Origin: Oscillospiraceae bacterium
GTDB taxonomy: Bacteria; Bacillota; Clostridia; Oscillospirales; Acutalibacteraceae
Reading direction: 5' to 3'
Assembly: GCA_019417045.1 (NCBI GenBank)
Contig: DXWE01000007.1
Location: 439-25,804, forward strand
DNA: 25,366 nt
Position 1 is the first letter of the stretch, and each line of letters begins with the position of its first letter. Made by a program: the position numbers and the translations under genes. The notes beneath the pieces were generated by a model. That model did no database searches and was not told the origin of the DNA. It saw only the letters and a list, made by a program, of their open reading frames with translations. Shown here piece after piece: positions 7,846-18,800 of the stretch.

Positions 7846-9756
7846 TCACACACTCTCCTCTGATAGATTTTCCAACGTATCCCAAGGGGTTACACCCAAC
7901 CCCTGTTCCAACATGTCTCTGTCCCACACCCGGGGCAGGTCCTTCGTGAGCGGGCTCTCGCCCGGGACGCGGTGCGGTATCCGGAAGATGGTATGCGCCT
8001 CGTTATACGACCAGTAGCACCAGCCGATATCCTGCTCGTCAAACGAGAGCCGGATGTCCCGGGTATACTCGAGCCGCTTTTCGGGGGAGATCCCCGCGCC
8101 TTCCACCGCGGTGTGCCAGTGCTCCCGCGGGGTCTGCGCGTCCATGCAGCCGAACTCCACGCACATCAGATGGATGTTGCCGCCGTATTTCCGCCGCCAG
8201 TCATCCAGGCTTTTGGCCCGTGCCCGGTGCCACGCAGGGCCGTACAGGCAGGGATAGAGGTTCGGACGATCCTGCCGCTTGCCATCGTATTCCCCGGTGA
8301 CATAGGCTGTCAGCTGCCGGCGCAGATCCTCCCGCAACGCCTCCGGTACCAGCCCGAGGGAGTGCTCCACCGCCCCGGTGTAATCCACCCCTTCTTCCAG
8401 AGGATACGGGATATCCCTGACATAGCTCCAGCCATCCAACTGGCCCCTTTGAAAGCTATACCAGTACCAGCCGATCGTATAGGGTTCATATGTAGTAAAA
8501 GAGTAGATGAGATTGGGGTCGGTGGCAGGGGACATCGTTTTGATCCGCTCGAGATGCCCCCAATCGTCGCTGCTCGTGATCAGCGTGTGCGCGGGCAGAA
8601 CGTTGCGCACCGCGCCCCACATGCGGTCGCTCATCCAGCTCCAGCTGACGGCGTCGCTGTTGCGCGCCGGCTCGGTCATGAGCTGCAGGGCGACCACTTC
8701 TGGCCCCCAGTGCGCTCCGATATAGGCGGCCAGCTCCCCGTACCATTTCAGCAGGAGCTCAAAGTTCTCGAGATTCCCGAGATACTGCGGCTTGAAATCG
8801 TCCTCCGGGTGGATACACAGGATGCAGCGATACCCGTATGCCTGCACGTCGTCCACCAGCCCGGTGATATAGGCCAGATTTTCCACGATCAGGCTGCCGT
8901 CCGGCCGGATCAGATGGTTCGGGGTGAGCAGCAGCTTGACATGGTCAAATCCCATCCTCTGGCAATTGACGATGTCCCGCTCCTTCACCGTTTGCCCCTC
9001 CTCCGGCAGGGGGGTCGGCTGGATATACTGCCGGCGATCGATCACAATGCCCCTCTTTATAGGAAGAAACGGTTGCCGGGGCTCGTTGTCCGCTTCATTC
9101 AGAACCGTCTGCGTGGCCTCTGCCGGCGTTTTGGGCGCGCCGAACAGCCGCACCTGCGCCAGAGAGCCGTCCAAGCCCGCGCCTCCCTGTTCGTCCGCCC
9201 CCAGAGAGATCGCCGCATCCGCGCCGTCCAGGCAGCCGGTCACCGCCACGGTCTTGACCGCCCGCCCGTCTATAAAATAGGTAAATTGTGTGCCCGTACA
9301 GCTGACCAGCACGTGGTGCCAGCGGCCGTCCGCCAGGGAGACACCGCTGCTCTGAAGCCCGCTCAGGCCGGGGGCGGCAAAACGCAGCCGGTGCTGGTCA
9401 TTCCCATCCAGGTACAGGCGAAACCCCTCATCCGGGCGCTCTCCCTGCCGGATCAACGTGCGGTCCCCCGGTTCGCGGGGCGGGGCCAGCATCCAGGCGG
9501 AGATGGCAAAGCGGTCGCCGGACAGGCCCCTCCCGCCGGAGACGACCATCCGGGACCCTTCGGTGGAAAAATCCAATACCCTGCCAAACGTCTTGTTCGG
9601 CAGCCAGACCCCCCACGTGTGAATGCCGGGAACCCCGCCCGGCAACTCGGAGGCCACGGTCGTGCCCGTGCCGCCGTCGTCCAGCGGCCAGCCCGCGATC
9701 AGATCCCGCAAAGGGGGGAGCGCTTTTGACTCTGCATGCGACATACTGGCGACCAT
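7846..9756 (-). CDS. LamG-like + GH5-like glycoside hydrolase without signal peptide (paralogue of the next gene)
   Basis: First gene of the leftward operon, 636 residues from ATG 9756. AAAGGA abuts this ATG, so the in-frame ATG at 9744 (spacing 12) may be the true start. Residues ~15-220 are LamG-like (AGWPLDDGGTGTTV, RWHHVLVSC) and ~230-610 are the GH5-like barrel, closely similar to the downstream paralogue: MGFDHVKLLLTPNHLI, LQLMTEP (Glu362, predicted acid/base) and VEFG (Glu534, predicted nucleophile). It differs by having no hydrophobic signal or lipobox and no C-terminal carbohydrate-binding-like domain, and stops in SEESV. It may therefore act in the cytoplasm on imported oligosaccharides while the paralogue acts at the surface. 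That is inference from the N-termini only. The Thr in TEP in place of the usual Asn is shared by both copies, so it is a subfamily trait and not decay. Confidence 0.85.
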   Translation of the reverse strand: MVASMSHAESKALPPLRDLIAGWPLDDGGTGTTVASELPGGVPGIHTWGVWLPNKTFGRVLDFSTEGSRMVVSGGRGLSGDRFAISAWMLAPPREPGDRTLIRQGERPDEGFRLYLDGNDQHRLRFAAPGLSGLQSSGVSLADGRWHHVLVSCTGTQFTYFIDGRAVKTVAVTGCLDGADAAISLGADEQGGAGLDGSLAQVRLFGAPKTPAEATQTVLNEADNEPRQPFLPIKRGIVIDRRQYIQPTPLPEEGQTVKERDIVNCQRMGFDHVKLLLTPNHLIRPDGSLIVENLAYITGLVDDVQAYGYRCILCIHPEDDFKPQYLGNLENFELLLKWYGELAAYIGAHWGPEVVALQLMTEPARNSDAVSWSWMSDRMWGAVRNVLPAHTLITSSDDWGHLERIKTMSPATDPNLIYSFTTYEPYTIGWYWYSFQRGQLDGWSYVRDIPYPLEEGVDYTGAVEHSLGLVPEALREDLRRQLTAYVTGEYDGKRQDRPNLYPCLYGPAWHRARAKSLDDWRRKYGGNIHLMCVEFGCMDAQTPREHWHTAVEGAGISPEKRLEYTRDIRLSFDEQDIGWCYWSYNEAHTIFRIPHRVPGESPLTKDLPRVWDRDMLEQGLGVTPWDTLENLSEESV

Positions 9757-9828
9757 TCCTTTCTAACTCTTGGATTTCGGATCGGACGATGCGCCGGGTG
9801 CCAGACAGGGAAATAAGTTTGTCGAAAC

Positions 9829-9842
9829 TATATACGTTTATA
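9829..9842. promoter_or_regulatory. Predicted operator for leftward operon
   Basis: TATATACGTTTATA, one mismatch from the perfect palindrome at 10049-10062. It lies roughly 8-21 bases downstream of the predicted leftward start point, a position suited to repression. A smaller inverted repeat, AGTTT-GTCG-AAACT, sits beside it at 9816-9829. Confidence 0.65.
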
Positions 9843-9857
9843 AATTTCTGTACTTTG

Positions 9858-9886
9858 ATAGTAACACAAGCCTCTTTCTTTGTCAA
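9858..9886 (-). promoter_or_regulatory. Sigma-A promoter of leftward hydrolase operon
   Basis: On the minus strand TTGACA (9886-9881) and TACTAT (9863-9858) are separated by exactly 17 bases. The predicted transcription start is near 9850, giving a leader of about 95 bases before ATG 9756. The surrounding DNA is AT-rich, in contrast to the flanking genes. Confidence 0.8.
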
Positions 9887-10015
9887 CAACAATTTGAAAC
9901 GTATTCTCCATATTTTTTCGTTTTTACTGTTCTAAAACTGGTATGATTTGTATTATATATATTATTTATATCCATATTACGACAAACAAAATACAAACTT
10001 TTTTGCAATTTGGTA

Positions 10016-10043
10016 TTGACAAAAGGTATTTCCCTGCTATTAT
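10016..10043 (+). promoter_or_regulatory. Sigma-A promoter of rightward catabolic/transport operon
   Basis: TTGACA at 10016-10021 and TATTAT at 10038-10043, spacer 16 bases, in an AT-rich stretch. The predicted start is near 10050, inside or beside the palindromic operator. No other convincing promoter is visible until after the nucleoside-hydrolase gene, so this may drive the whole 13-kb unit. Confidence 0.75.
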
Positions 10044-10048
10044 ATAAA

Positions 10049-10062
10049 TATAAACGTTTATA
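10049..10062. promoter_or_regulatory. Palindromic operator TATAAACGTTTATA for rightward operon
   Basis: A perfect 14-bp palindrome centred on CG between 10055 and 10056, overlapping the predicted transcription start. Palindromes with a central CG are typical of LacI-family operators (established for the family). The cognate regulator is not encoded in the window, so the family assignment is inference. Confidence 0.7.
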
Positions 10063-10093
10063 AATTCAGGCGTGGCCAATGCCGCCTGGATTT
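10062..10093 (+). promoter_or_regulatory. Leader hairpin upstream of aldolase gene
   Basis: AAATTCAGGCG pairs with CGCCTGGATTT (11 bp including one G-U) around a 10-base loop in the predicted 5' leader, just before the AAGGAGG at 10101-10107. It could stabilise the mRNA or modulate initiation. No terminator-type T run follows outside the stem, so attenuation is not indicated. Confidence 0.4.
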
Positions 10094-10115
10094 TGAAGAA
10101 AAGGAGGCATCGATT

Positions 10116-10967
10116 TTGTTAGTCACACTCAACGAGGTCCTTCCAAAGGCCCAGACCGGTCACTATGCGGTTGGGTTGTTCAACACGGTGAACCTGGAAA
10201 TGGCCAAGGGGGTGCTGCGGGCAGCGGAGGAGACCCGTTCTCCGGTGATCATCGGCACGGCGGAAGTGCTGCTGCCGTATGCGTCGCTGGAGGAACTCGC
10301 GGCTTTTCTCAAGCCCATGGCGCAAAAAGCAAGCGTGCCGGTGGTGCTGCATTTCGACCACGGCCTGACCAAGGAGAAGATCATGGAGGCCATCCATCTC
10401 GGGTTCACCTCGGTGATGTACGACTGCTCCGCGGTGTCATATGAGGAAAACGTCCGCCGGGTGGCGGAGATGACCCGGACAGCCCACGCGGCGCACGTGA
10501 CGGTGGAGGCGGAACTCGGGCATGTGGGGACGAACGAGGGCGGCAGCGCGGAGAGCGACGGCACGGAAGACCGCAGCCTGTACACCGAGCCGGATCAGGC
10601 GAAGGAATATGTGGAACGCACCGGGGTGGACGCGCTGGCCGTCGCCATCGGCACGGCCCACGGGGCCTATGTCCATACGCCCAAGCTGGATCTCGGGCGG
10701 CTTCATGAAATCCGCTCGACTCTTGATACCCCGCTGGTGCTGCACGGAGGATCCGGCCTGTCGCAGGAGGATTTCCGCGCCACCATTCGGGGCGGGATCA
10801 GCAAGGTGAATATTTTTACCGATATCAATACCGCAGCGGCCAACGCCGCCAAGGACAACTGGCAGCCCGGCAGGGGCATGACCGATCTGATGGGGCCCAT
10901 CGCGCAGGCGGTGTACGAGGAGACCACACGCAAGATGGAGCTCTTCGGATGCTGCGGCAAAGGCTGA
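10116..10967 (+). CDS. Class II (zinc) ketose-bisphosphate aldolase, GatY/KbaY/Fba family
   Basis: TTG start at 10116 with AAGGAGG eight bases upstream; 283 residues, the usual size for GatY/KbaY-type aldolases. Family motifs are intact: HFDHG (Asp81 catalytic, His82 zinc ligand), EAELGHVG (~131-138), GTAHGAY (His182) and LHGGSG (His210), followed by KVNIFTDIN at the phosphate site. These enzymes reversibly cleave a ketose (bis)phosphate into dihydroxyacetone phosphate and an aldehyde. As first gene of an operon with a PfkB kinase and a FucI-type isomerase it probably splits the phosphorylated ketose made by those enzymes. Whether that is a fructose-, tagatose-, sorbose- or 6-deoxyketose-type phosphate cannot be read from sequence. 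It is not the AraD-type FucA aldolase. Confidence 0.93.
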   Translation: MLVTLNEVLPKAQTGHYAVGLFNTVNLEMAKGVLRAAEETRSPVIIGTAEVLLPYASLEELAAFLKPMAQKASVPVVLHFDHGLTKEKIMEAIHLGFTSVMYDCSAVSYEENVRRVAEMTRTAHAAHVTVEAELGHVGTNEGGSAESDGTEDRSLYTEPDQAKEYVERTGVDALAVAIGTAHGAYVHTPKLDLGRLHEIRSTLDTPLVLHGGSGLSQEDFRATIRGGISKVNIFTDINTAAANAAKDNWQPGRGMTDLMGPIAQAVYEETTRKMELFGCCGKG

Positions 10968-10987
10968 CGGCACGAGGAGGAAGACCT

Positions 10988-11950
10988 GTGAGAGACAAGA
11001 CCTTGGATGTGGTCAGCCTGGGGATCCTGGTGTGTGACGTGTTCGGCAGGACCATCGACCGCTTCCCCGACCAGGGAACATCCCTTTTCTTTGACCAGAT
11101 GGAGATGCATCCGGGCGGCTGCGCGTACAACACGGGCGTGGACCTGGCCCGGCTGGGGTCCCGAGTGGCGCTCGGCGGCCTCGTGGGGGAGGACGTTTTC
11201 GGCGATGCACTGCTCGAGCACATGCGGCGCGAACGGGTGGATGTGTCCGGCGTGCGCCGCACACAGCTGGCGGCCACCTCCTTCTCCTTTGTGATGGTGC
11301 CCGCCTCCGGCAACCGCCGGATTTACACCTCTTTTGGCGCCAATCGGCTGTACGGCCCCGAGTACATAGACAGGCAAACCATCCTGCAAAGCCGGATCCT
11401 GCATGTGGGCGGCGTCTCCATGATGGACTCTCTGGACGGGGAGCCGCTGTGCGAGCTACTGCGCTTTGCCCGGGAGAACGGGGTGAAGACCTGCGTCGAT
11501 CCGGTGTACCGGGAGGAGGGCGGCGAAAAGCTGCTTGGCTGCCTGCCCCATCTCTCCTATTTCATGCCCAACAACGACGAATCGGTGTTCATCACCGGCT
11601 ATCGCGATCCGATGGACCAGCTGCGGTTCTATCTGGATCAGGGGATCGGCGTGGTGGTGGTGAAGCTCGGGAAGGACGGTTGCCTGTTCAGCGATGGGAA
11701 AACCGCCTGGCGTCTCGGGGTACAGCCTGTGGAGGCGGTGGATACCTGCGGCGCGGGGGACGCGTTTATCGGCGGGTTCCTCCATGGCGCGGCCCGGGGG
11801 TGGACAGTGGAGCAGTGTGCGCGGTTTGCGACTACCACCGCCGCCTTCTGTGTGAGCGCGGTGGGCACCACCCAGGCGATCCCCCCGGAGGAGACGGTAC
11901 TGCAATACCTGAAAGAGCATCCGCTGACGGCGGTGGAACTGGCCCTGTAA
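10988..11950 (+). CDS. PfkB/ribokinase-family carbohydrate kinase
   Basis: Start chosen at GTG 10988, preceded by AGGAGG at 10975-10980. An upstream in-frame ATG at 10949 overlaps the aldolase gene and has no such site. The protein has 320 residues, standard for the family. The first PfkB signature region is HPGGCAYNTGVDLARLG (substrate side) and the second is DTCGAGDAFIGGFL, with Asp258 as predicted catalytic base and the GAGD anion hole. It would phosphorylate a ketose with ATP in the cytoplasm before aldolase cleavage. In the classical L-fucose route this step is done by an FGGY-type FucK, which is absent here. PfkB proteins also include kinases for ribose, fructose, tagatose-6-phosphate and KDG, so the substrate is open. 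Confidence 0.92.
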   Translation: MRDKTLDVVSLGILVCDVFGRTIDRFPDQGTSLFFDQMEMHPGGCAYNTGVDLARLGSRVALGGLVGEDVFGDALLEHMRRERVDVSGVRRTQLAATSFSFVMVPASGNRRIYTSFGANRLYGPEYIDRQTILQSRILHVGGVSMMDSLDGEPLCELLRFARENGVKTCVDPVYREEGGEKLLGCLPHLSYFMPNNDESVFITGYRDPMDQLRFYLDQGIGVVVVKLGKDGCLFSDGKTAWRLGVQPVEAVDTCGAGDAFIGGFLHGAARGWTVEQCARFATTTAAFCVSAVGTTQAIPPEETVLQYLKEHPLTAVELAL

Positions 11951-11979
11951 ATTCAGTGAGAGAAAACGGAGGGATAACT

Positions 11980-13761
<1,782 letters not shown>

Positions 13762-13788
13762 CCGGCAGAGAAGGAGGAGCGTGTTTGT

Positions 13789-14682
13789 ATGAATCGGATC
13801 GGAATCCATTATGCCTACTGGCAGCGGGACTGGAACACGGACTTTGCGGCGCGGCTGCGGCATGTGGCACAGCTCGGGTTTGACGCGGTGGATCTCGCCA
13901 CGGCGGACATCATGGCGCTTCCGCGCGAAAAGCAGCGGGAGCTGCGGGACATCGCCAGGGAACTCGGGATCGCACTCTCCTTCCTGCCCGCGACCGGGCC
14001 GGAGGTGGACATTGCGAGCCCCGACCCCGCGGTGCGGGAGCACGGTATTGAATATTTCAAGCGCTGCGTGCAGTTCACCGCGGACATGGGGTCGCAGGTG
14101 TTTGCCGGGATCATCTACTCCGCCTGGCAGGTGAAGGTGGAGGGGGTGCTGAATAGCAAGACCGACGCGCTCGAGCGCAGCCGGGAATCCCTGCAAAAGA
14201 TCCTGCCCACCGCCGAGGACTGCGGCGTGTGGTACTGCCTCGAGGTGGTCAACCGGTATGAGCAGTACCTGCTGAATACGGCGAAAGAGGGCATCGACTT
14301 TGTGGACAGTCTGAACAGCCCCCGGCTGAAGCTGCTGCTGGACACCTTCCACATGAATGTGGAGGAGGACGACATCCCCGGGGCGATCCGCGAGGTGGGG
14401 AGCCGGCTCGCCCATTTCCATGTGGGGGAGCCCAACCGGCGGCTGCCCGGCCAGGGGAAGGACGGCCGAATGCCGTGGCAGGCCATTTTTGAGGCCTTAC
14501 ACGATATTCATTACGAGGGGATCGTCACGATGGAGCCCTTTGTCCGCATGGGCGGAGAAGTGGGCAAGGCCATCTGCGTGTGGCGCGACCTGAAGGTCGG
14601 AACGGACGAGGAACTGGACGCCGACGCGGTGGAATCGCTCCGGTTTGTCCGGGAGCAGATCGCCGCAGCCCAGGCGCGATGA
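13789..14682 (+). CDS. D-tagatose 3-epimerase / D-allulose (psicose) 3-epimerase family protein
   Basis: ATG 13789 with AAGGAGG upstream; 297 residues in a xylose-isomerase-like TIM barrel. It resembles clostridial D-psicose 3-epimerase over its whole length: IGIHYAYWQRDW at the start, then CLEVVNRYEQYLLNTA, LLDTFHMNVEEDDI, HFHVGEPNRRLPG and MEPFVRMGG. The four metal ligands are in place: Glu152, Asp185, His211 and Glu249. These Mn/Co enzymes epimerise ketoses at C3 (for example fructose/allulose, tagatose/sorbose, ribulose/xylulose). Its position directly after fucI (27-bp gap) suggests that it converts the ketose made by FucI to the epimer accepted by the PfkB kinase. L-ribulose-5-phosphate 3-epimerase-like activity is an alternative but less likely, given the match around MEPFVRMGG and GEPNRRLPG. 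Confidence 0.92.
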   Translation: MNRIGIHYAYWQRDWNTDFAARLRHVAQLGFDAVDLATADIMALPREKQRELRDIARELGIALSFLPATGPEVDIASPDPAVREHGIEYFKRCVQFTADMGSQVFAGIIYSAWQVKVEGVLNSKTDALERSRESLQKILPTAEDCGVWYCLEVVNRYEQYLLNTAKEGIDFVDSLNSPRLKLLLDTFHMNVEEDDIPGAIREVGSRLAHFHVGEPNRRLPGQGKDGRMPWQAIFEALHDIHYEGIVTMEPFVRMGGEVGKAICVWRDLKVGTDEELDADAVESLRFVREQIAAAQAR

Positions 14683-14842
14683 CCGGCAGGGGCTCCTGTC
14701 CTCTGCATTTCATAAGAACACCTCCGGGATCTCCCTGCGCCTTCGCAAGCTCTAAAATGCGCTCCTGGGATCCCCCCCCGATAATTCTCATACTTCTAGT
14801 GTCGCGCCGGCGGCCCGGCGCGGGAAAGGAATGGATACTACC
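14683..14842 (+). other. Intergenic gap inside the operon with a GC hairpin before the reductase gene
   Basis: The only sizeable gap among the first seven genes. CGCGCCG (14803-14809) pairs with CGGCGCG (14816-14822), a 7-bp stem with a 6-base loop immediately before the AAAGGA ribosome site. No T run follows, so it is not a good terminator, and I see no convincing promoter. It may be a processing or stability element. Confidence 0.35.
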
Positions 14843-15796
14843 ATGCGCTATAAGAAATTTCAAAATGCGGGGGTGGACGTCTCGTCCATCGCGGTGGGTA
14901 CCTGGGCGATCGGCGGCTCCTACTATGGCGCCGTGGACCGGCAGGAGTCCATCCGTGCGATCCGCACCATGCTGGATCAGGGCGTGAATCTGATCGATAC
15001 GGCCCCGTTTTACGGCAACGGCGCCTCCGAGATGATCGTGGGGGAGGCGCTGCAGGGCGTCCCCCGCGACAAGGTGCTGATCTCCACCAAGTTCAGCCTG
15101 GTGACCGACGCGTTCGCCGGCGCAAACAACTACCGCAACGACGCGAGCTTCCGCAACGCGATCCGGGAGATCGAGAGCTCGCTGTGGAACCTGCACACCG
15201 ATTACGTGGACTTCTATTACATCCACTGGCCGGACCCCCACACGCCGATCGGCGAGACCATGGCCGCGCTGGCGCTGCTCAAGAAGATGGGCAAGATCCG
15301 GTTTGTGGGCGTGTCCAACTTCTCCAAAGAGCAGATTGAGGAGGCGCAGCAGTACGGCGTGATCGACGTGCAGCAGCCGCCCTACTCGATGGTCAACCGC
15401 ACCTTCACCGACCTGATGAAATGGGGCGCATCGCAGGGGATCGACTCGATGACCTACGGCTCGCTCGGGTCGGGGATCCTGACCGGCGCCATCCGCACCC
15501 TGCCGGACTATCCGGAGGACGACGTGCGCCACACCTTTTATGACTTCTTCCGCGAGCCGAAGTTCTCCCGGATCCAGGAGCTGCTGAAGACCATGGACCG
15601 CATCGCCGCGGATCACGGGCGCCCGGTCGCGCAGGTAGCGCTGAACTGGAGCACCCAGAAGCCGTTTGTGGGCACCGCGCTGGCGGGCGTCCGGTCGGCC
15701 GCCGAGGCGATCGAGAACTGTGCGGCTTTCGATTGGGAACTGAGCGGTGAAGAGATCGCGCTGCTGGACAGCGAGCTCGACCGGCTCCAGCTGTAA
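14843..15796 (+). CDS. Aldo/keto reductase family oxidoreductase
   Basis: Two in-frame ATGs share one AAAGGA: 14831 (site abuts the codon) and 14843 (spacing 12). I prefer 14843 because AKRs of this type start as M(R)Y(K)K and run straight into the first strand. That gives 317 residues. The catalytic tetrad is present: Asp52 and Tyr57 in NLIDTAPFYGNG, Lys83 in ISTKF and His128 in YIHWPDP. An NADP(H)-type C-terminal site is suggested by LAGVRSAAEAIENC. It resembles the IolS/YghZ-like branch. In this operon it could reduce the aldehyde released by the aldolase (lactaldehyde or glyceraldehyde) or interconvert a sugar and its alcohol; both are inference. No signal peptide, so cytoplasmic. Confidence 0.9.
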   Translation: MRYKKFQNAGVDVSSIAVGTWAIGGSYYGAVDRQESIRAIRTMLDQGVNLIDTAPFYGNGASEMIVGEALQGVPRDKVLISTKFSLVTDAFAGANNYRNDASFRNAIREIESSLWNLHTDYVDFYYIHWPDPHTPIGETMAALALLKKMGKIRFVGVSNFSKEQIEEAQQYGVIDVQQPPYSMVNRTFTDLMKWGASQGIDSMTYGSLGSGILTGAIRTLPDYPEDDVRHTFYDFFREPKFSRIQELLKTMDRIAADHGRPVAQVALNWSTQKPFVGTALAGVRSAAEAIENCAAFDWELSGEEIALLDSELDRLQL

Positions 15797-15823
15797 AATA
15801 AAGCGGAAAGGAGCTTGTCTGCC

Positions 15824-18800
15824 ATGTCCATGCAACTTGACCTGTCCGCCGGCTGGGAACTCGGCTGGTGCCCGGAGCCCCGCCTGACCCGCTGGTACCG
15901 GGACTATAACTCCTGGAAGGTGGAAACCGGTGCTCTTGTGGGAAAGCCCACCGGCCAGGGCCGGGCGATGATCCATCCGGACTTTGCCCCCGAAGGGGAC
16001 TACGATGTGCAGTGCCGGTTCACCCTGCCCACCGAGGACAGCGAGATCCAGTTTGTCCTGTGCTATTGCATTCACCGGCTGGCGGGGTATTATCTGGTGT
16101 TTCATCCCGGCAGGGCCCCGGCGGTCCATTACACCTTCTCGGACATGCGGGAACGGACGGTTGCCGAGAGCGCGGGCCCGGAATGCGCGGCCGGCCGGGA
16201 ATACCTTTTAGAGATGGAACGCCGGGGGGACACGGTGACGCTGCTGCTGGACGGGGAGGAATTCTATTCCTTTGAAGCGGACGCCCCCTGCGGCCGCTAC
16301 ACCGCCCTGTGTGTGACGGCCGGAGAGGGCCGGTTCCACGAGATCCGCATGACCGGCGAAGGCCAGGAAGAGCCCCTGTTTTTCGACGACTTTTCCGAGG
16401 ACTGCCTGTCCTCCGACGTTGACGTCGAGCTGTCCGAGCTGGCGGTGGAGGAGTGGATCGAGGCGGACGTCCCCGGCACGGTACAGTCCTCGCTCGTGAA
16501 GGCGGGGAAGGTGCCCGACCCTTACGTGGCGTTCAACGGTCCGCAGATTTTGTGGGTGGATCACCAGCGCTGGGTGTACCGCAAGCGCTTCACCGTGCCG
16601 GAGGAGATGCGCGGCAAACGGCTGCGCCTGGTGTTTGACGGCGTGGACTACCGGGCGTTCTTCTGGCTCAACGGGGAAAAGCTCTGCTATCACGAGGGCA
16701 TGTTCGGCGGCCCGGAAATCGATATCGGCCCCTATGTGGATCTCGAGGGGGAAAACGAGCTGATCGTCTGTATACTCCCCTGCCCCAACCCGCCCCACAA
16801 CAACGTGCGGCCGTATATCCTCCACCGCTGGCACTTCAACATGTACATCGTCACGCTCGGCCTGTGGCGGCCGGTGCGGCTGGTGGCGGAGGACCGCATC
16901 TTTCTGGCGGACCCGCAGGTCATCACCCGCCGGATCGACCCGGATGGCACCGCCCATCTCAGCCTGAGCGTCACCCTTGGAAATATGGTCATCTGGCCGT
17001 TTGAAGCCCACGTCCGCTTCACGCTGCACTCCCCCATTCCCGGGGAGGAACCGCTGTCGGTGGAGAAGGTGCCGGGGTTCTGCCAGGGGTCGCTGCGGGT
17101 CTGCTGCGAGATGGAGGTTCCGAACGCCGCGCTGTGGTGGCCCGCCGGCATGGGCGAACAGCCGCTCTACCAGGTGGACGTGACGGCGGATCTGTACGAA
17201 TATCAAAAGCAGCCCACCCCCACCGAACACGACGAGCTGCATTTTAGGACCGGCATCCGTACCCTGCGGATGCTGCCCGCCCCGGACGCAAGCCTGCCGA
17301 AGGAGATCACACCGGTGGCCAACACCAATCCGTACGGGCTGTACAACTGGTGCCTCTCGGTCAACGGCCGCGCCTTCTTCGGCAAGGGATCCAACTGGAT
17401 GCCGATCGACCAGATGTTGCGTCTGCCGCGGGAGCGGTACGACCGGCTGCTCCGGCGGGTGCGGGACTGCCACATCAACCTGCTGCGTCCCTGGGGCGCG
17501 GGGCTGCTTGAGACAGACGAGTTTTACGACCTGTGCGACGAATACGGCATCTGCGTGTGGCAGGAGACCCTGCTCGCCAACGGCCTGTACGATCAAAGCC
17601 GGCTGGAGGTGTGGCGGGATACCATGCGCCGCAATATCTGCCGGCTGCGCAACCATCCCTCGCTGGTCATGTGGTGCGGGGGAAATGAATTTGATCCGGA
17701 TGTCCCCGAAAACAAGCCCGTGGTGGACGAGATTGAGGCGCTGTGCGCCGAGCTGGACCCGGCTCGGGAGTTCCATCGGGCCTGCCCGTATGGCGGCGAC
17801 AACCACTCCTATCTGGTCAGCTGGATGGGTGGGCAGTATTACACCGGGTATGTCAGGGACCTGTCGGTGGCGATCACCGAGTTCTCGCTGGCCTCGCCAC
17901 CGTGTATGGAGTCCCTCGCGAAGCTGATGCCGCCGGAGGAGCTGCAAAAATGGCCGCCCGACCTGCCGGACGATATCCACCGGTATGACTATACGCAGTG
18001 GGGCGAGAATGTCCGGCGCCGGGAGAGCGCGTTCAGCGTCCTGGATGCGCACCTGTCCTCCATCACCAACGTCATGTTCCCCGCCCTGTCGGAATGCGGC
18101 AAGCCGCAGAGCATGGAGGAGTTCATCGAGTACCTGCAGACGGCGCAGGGGCTGCTCACCCAGTTTGGAAACGATTTCTGGCGCTCCCGCTGGCCCGCGT
18201 GCACCATGGCGCTCAGCTGGGTGTTCAACGTGATTTTCCCGGACAGCATGAGCTGGTCCTATGTGGACTATTTCGGGGTCCCGAAGCGGTCCTATTACTT
18301 CAAAAAGCGCTCGCTCGAACCGCTGCATGTGGGGGCCGTGTTCGACGACCTGTTCACCCCCGCCGGAAACGCGTTTACCGCCCGCCTGTTTGTAATCAAC
18401 GAGACGCTCACCCCCTATCCCGGGTTGCGGATCCGCACCCGGCTGTACAGCACGGACCTGCGGCTGCTGTGGGAGGACGAGCGGGAGACCGCGGTGAAAG
18501 CGGACGACGTGAAGCCCTGCGGTACGGTGCGGTATGAGATTCCGGCCGACATGGCCGATCAGGTGTTGTTCCTGTGCGTGGACCTGTACGATGAGGCCGG
18601 CGGGCTCCTGTCCCGCAGCCAGTACTGCCCCCGGGTGGGCACCCCGAGCGAGCGGATGCCCTATCTGCAAAACGGGCCCTATATCGCGGACGTGAAAAAG
18701 ACCCGCACCCGGCTGGAGGCCCGCGTGGAGCCGGACGGCGGGGATGCCGGCGCGTGGCACTGCATCATCCGCAACAGCGGTGAGGTACCCGCCTACCAGG

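Noticed and set aside
9896..9906. AAACGTATT as a possible third operator half-site
   Set aside because: Only one side resembles the 14-bp palindrome; symmetry fails after two bases.
11449..11979. Upstream extension of the isomerase frame into the kinase gene
   Set aside because: No FucI similarity before 11980, where a good GGAGGG and TTG start occur and the length then matches FucI.
14525..14720. GGAGG-spaced minus-strand ATG near 14730 reading into a long antisense frame
   Set aside because: The ribosome-like match is probably chance. The translated product has no recognisable domain and overlaps the clear epimerase gene.
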